A DNA stretch of 48,842 bases from an uncultured Oscillospiraceae bacterium (lineage in GTDB: Bacteria; Bacillota; Clostridia; Oscillospirales; Oscillospiraceae). Below, one piece after another: positions 46,528 through 48,842 of the stretch. Location: positions 1-48,842 of the forward strand of contig CAJUSG010000012.1 in assembly GCA_910589085.1 (NCBI GenBank). Reading direction: 5' to 3'. The translations under genes and the position numbers were made by a program. Each line of letters begins with the position of its first letter. The first letter of the stretch is position 1. Below the pieces are notes generated by a model that was not told the DNA's origin, did not search any database, and saw only the letters and a list, made by a program, of their open reading frames with translations.

Positions 46528-47296
46528 AGGTTCCGTCCTCCGTGACGGTCAGAATCTCCGGGCCGTCCTCGGTGATGAGGATGGTATTTTCATAGTGGGC
46601 GGCCAGGGAGCCGTCCTTCGTTACGGTGGTCCAGTTGCCCTCCCGGTTTTCCACCTGCCAGCCTCCGGCGCACACCATGGGCTCCACCGCGATGGTCATC
46701 CCCGGCTGGAGCCGGGGGCCGTGGCCCGCGGGGCCGAAGTTGCGCACCTCGGGGGGCTCGTGGAGCCTGGCGCCCACGCCGTGGCCCACAAAGTCCCGGA
46801 CTACAGAGAAGCCGTGGGCCTCCACATAGACCTGGACGGCGTGGCCGATGTCGCTCACCCGGCAGCCCCGGCGGGCGTTTTTGATGCCCTCCCAGAAGCT
46901 CTGCTGGGTGACTTCGACCAAGCGCTTCGCCTCCGGACTGACCTCCCCGCACAGATAGGTGGCGGCGCAGTCGCCGTGGAAGCCGCCGATCAAGGCGCCT
47001 ACGTCCACACTGACGATGTCGCCCTCCCGCAGCTTTCGGGGGCCGGGGATACCGTGGATGACCACCTCGTTCACCGAGATGCAGGCCGAGCCGGGGAAGC
47101 CGCCGTAGCCCAGAAAGGAGGGCTTGGCCCCGTGGCTCTCGATAAAGCGGCGGACCGCCCTGTCGATCTCGTGGGTGGTGACCCCGGGGCGCACCATGGA
47201 GCCCGCCAGCGCCCGGGCCTGGGCGGTGAGCCGCCCGGCCCGGCGCATGGCCTCGATCTCCCGGGGGGATTTCAGTGATATCATTTCCAGCGCCAT
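46520..47296 (-). CDS. map: Methionine aminopeptidase, type I
   Basis: 258 residues. Metal ligands are visible in order: Asp in SVDVGALIGG, Asp in HGDCAATYL, His in VGHGVGARLHE, Glu in AVEPMV, Glu in HYENTIL. It removes the initiator Met from nascent proteins. Start at 47296 overlaps the adk stop (TGATG); an alternative ATG at 47284 has no better ribosome site. Confidence 0.97.
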   Translation of the reverse strand: MALEMISLKSPREIEAMRRAGRLTAQARALAGSMVRPGVTTHEIDRAVRRFIESHGAKPSFLGYGGFPGSACISVNEVVIHGIPGPRKLREGDIVSVDVGALIGGFHGDCAATYLCGEVSPEAKRLVEVTQQSFWEGIKNARRGCRVSDIGHAVQVYVEAHGFSVVRDFVGHGVGARLHEPPEVRNFGPAGHGPRLQPGMTIAVEPMVCAGGWQVENREGNWTTVTKDGSLAAHYENTILITEDGPEILTVTEDGTYV

Positions 47297-47934
47297 CAGA
47301 GCTCCAGCGCCTCCATGATTACCTGGCTGGTCCCCTCAATGGTGTCCTGATTGGCCACGGAGACCAGGATGCCTTTGCCCTCGTAGAAGCCCTTCAGGGG
47401 CTCGGTCTCCTGATGGTAGACCGCCAGCCGCGCCCGGACGGTCTCGGCCCGGTCGTCCTCCCGCTGGACCAGAGGTCCGCCGCAGGAGTCGCACACCCCC
47501 TCCGCCTTGGGGGGGCGGGCCTTCACGTGGTAGGGGGCGCCGCAGCTCTGGCACACCCGGCGGCCAGACATGCGCTCCTCGATCTCTCCGTCGGAGATCT
47601 CGATGGACAGCACCCGGTCGAAGGTGATGCCCGCCCTGTCGATGGCCTCGGCCTGGCCGATGGTGCGGGGCACCCCGTCCAGAATGAAGCCCCTGGCGCA
47701 GTCGGGCTGGGCCAGACGGTCAGCCACAATGCCAATAATCACCGAATCAGGCACCAGCTTGCCGGCGTCCATATAGGATTTGGCCTCCAAACCGGTGGGA
47801 GTCTCCTCCTTGATGGCCGCGCGGAGAATGTTTCCTGTGGAAATGGTAGGGATGCCCAGCTTGGCGCTGAGAATCTCGGCCTGGGTCCCTTTGCCGGCGC
47901 CTGGGGCGCCCAGCAGGATCAGCTTCATACCCAT
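47296..47934 (-). CDS. adk: Adenylate kinase (zinc-lid type)
   Basis: 212 residues. P-loop LILLGAPGAGKGTQAE; FILDGVPRTIGQAEA; the lid carries four Cys in CQSCGAPYH and CDSCGGPL, which bind zinc in Gram-positive enzymes. Interconverts AMP, ADP and ATP. ATG 47934 has AAGGAGAGG eight bases upstream; a second ATG two codons later is also possible. Confidence 0.97.
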   Translation of the reverse strand: MGMKLILLGAPGAGKGTQAEILSAKLGIPTISTGNILRAAIKEETPTGLEAKSYMDAGKLVPDSVIIGIVADRLAQPDCARGFILDGVPRTIGQAEAIDRAGITFDRVLSIEISDGEIEERMSGRRVCQSCGAPYHVKARPPKAEGVCDSCGGPLVQREDDRAETVRARLAVYHQETEPLKGFYEGKGILVSVANQDTIEGTSQVIMEALEL

Positions 47935-47946
47935 AGCCGCCTCTCC

Positions 47947-48842
47947 TTACTCCAGGAAGCCCTTGTAATGCCGCATGAGCATCTGGGCCTCCATCTGCTT
48001 CACGGTCTCCAGGGCGACGCCCACCACGATGATGACCGAGGTGCCGCCGATGGCCAGGGACTGGTAGCGCACCAGATTGCCGGTGATGATGGGCGCGATG
48101 GCAATCACGGAGAGATACAGAGCCCCGAACATGGTGATCTTGTTGAGCACCTTCATGAGGAAGTCGGCAGTGGGCTTTCCGGGCCGCAGGCCGGGGATAA
48201 AGCCGCCGTTCTTCTTCAGGTTGTTGGCCACCTCAATGGGGTTGAAGGCCATGGTGGAGTAGAAATAGCTGAAGCCCACGATGAGCAGGAAATACAGAAT
48301 GCTGTAGAAGGGGGCCGCGGTGTCGAACACCTTCATCAGGCCGCCGCCGAAGCCCGGGCTGTCCTTGGTGATGCCCATAAAGCCGCAGATGGTGGCGGGC
48401 AGAGAGGCGATGGACTGGGCGAAGATGATGGGCATGACGCCCGCCATGCTCACCTTCATGGGGATGTGGGTGGACTGGCCGCCGTACATCTTCCGGCCCA
48501 CCACGCGCTTGGCGTACTGCACCGGGATGCGGCGCTCGGCGTTGTTGATATAGACGATGAATACCACCAGAGCCAGCATACCGATCACCACCAGAGCCAG
48601 CATCCAGGGGGCCAGAGCCGACTGCTTCATGATTTCGATATAACTCTTGGCGGACTCCTCGGTCATACCCTGCTCCACCAGGCCCTCCACGGTGGTGCCC
48701 TGGAGGCTGATCCAGGTCCGCAGACCGTTGATGCCGTCCATGAGCATCCGGGGGAACCGGGAGACGATACCGGCAAACAGGATAATAGAGATGCCGTTGC
48801 CGATGCCGAACTCGGTGATCTGCTCGCCCAGCCACATCAGGA
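47947..48842 (-). CDS. secY: Preprotein translocase subunit SecY (N-terminus beyond window)
   Basis: C-terminal 298 residues; the frame continues past the window edge. ITEFGIGNGISIILFAGIVS, NNAERRIPVQYAKRVVGRKM (the cytoplasmic loop that docks the ribosome and SecA) and the C-terminal LMRHYKGFLE identify it. About seven membrane helices are present. Forms the protein-conducting channel. It lies 12 bp upstream of adk, the standard spc operon order. Confidence 0.97.
   Translation of the reverse strand, partial: LMWLGEQITEFGIGNGISIILFAGIVSRFPRMLMDGINGLRTWISLQGTTVEGLVEQGMTEESAKSYIEIMKQSALAPWMLALVVIGMLALVVFIVYINNAERRIPVQYAKRVVGRKMYGGQSTHIPMKVSMAGVMPIIFAQSIASLPATICGFMGITKDSPGFGGGLMKVFDTAAPFYSILYFLLIVGFSYFYSTMAFNPIEVANNLKKNGGFIPGLRPGKPTADFLMKVLNKITMFGALYLSVIAIAPIITGNLVRYQSLAIGGTSVIIVVGVALETVKQMEAQMLMRHYKGFLE

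Noticed and set aside
1..48842. tRNA, rRNA, CRISPR, prophage, integron or transposase genes
   Set aside because: I looked for cloverleaf arms ending in TTCNANC blocks, regularly spaced repeats, and integrase or transposase motifs and found none.

Overview
The window is a high-GC, low-repeat-gene stretch of chromosome from a spore-forming anaerobic Clostridia, most likely an Oscillospiraceae-type gut bacterium (Flavonifractor, Lawsonibacter or Intestinimonas-like; this is inferred from gene content and style, not from a search). The support is the germination protease gene gpr next to rpsT, a Gram-positive zinc-type adk, SLH-domain surface protein, FeoA/FeoA/FeoB with a DtxR regulator, C_GCAxxG_C_C protein, frequent TTG starts with strong Shine-Dalgarno sites, and consensus sigma-A promoters. 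No tRNA, rRNA, CRISPR array, prophage or transposase gene is visible.

Layout. 1-2869 (-) is the N-terminal 956 residues of a very large HD-domain / helical-repeat / nucleotidyltransferase protein that runs off the window. 3030-5412 holds a YihY/BrkB membrane protein, rpsT and gpr. 5618-7396 has a small membrane protein, a CBS-pair protein and trmO. 7393-11126 is an accessory block bracketed by two direct copies of a structured palindromic repeat; it carries a membrane-tethered MerR regulator with two small paralogous membrane proteins and a YbjQ protein, an unknown soluble protein, and a Phd/RelE-type toxin-antitoxin pair. 11127-17120 has an XRE regulator with a divergent small gene, a DUF1846 protein, a candidate Fst/par-like type I toxin-antitoxin locus, a PTS EIIC-like permease, a membrane-tethered XRE regulator and an SLH-GH25 cell-wall protein. 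17447-21880 is a three-gene phosphorelay (hybrid kinase, receiver-HD-GYP, Hpt). 22022-37369 is mostly housekeeping: asnS, a Cdd1-type HhH protein, a D-2-hydroxyacid dehydrogenase, recG, mutY, a radical SAM protein, rlmH with a metallo-beta-lactamase-fold protein, murA, hemW, niaR, a lipoprotein and proS, plus a second candidate small-peptide/antisense-RNA locus near 30.0 kb. 37429-42430 is ion uptake: a Na/Pi cotransporter-PhoU protein and the feo operon with its divergent DtxR-type regulator and three matching palindromic operators. 42468-48842 (-) is the distal spc/alpha ribosomal operon: secY, adk, map, KOW protein, infA, rpmJ, rpsM, rpsK, rpsD, rpoA, rplQ.

The most unusual content is in the intergenic DNA. 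At least fifteen short hairpins headed by TGTAGGG sit between genes, often as inverted pairs, resembling REP/BIME sequences. Two larger palindromic elements (7.4 and 11.0 kb) show paired base changes in several helices. Two others lie inside the ribosomal operon (42.9 and 45.9 kb) and carry a conserved Shine-Dalgarno plus ATG opening a 21-codon mini-ORF. The 13.3-13.6 kb locus has the full architecture of a par/fst antisense-controlled toxin. The MerR-membrane module at 7.7-9.2 kb is the best candidate for an undescribed protein system. Functions given for proteins rest on recognised motifs and family knowledge; no database search was possible.
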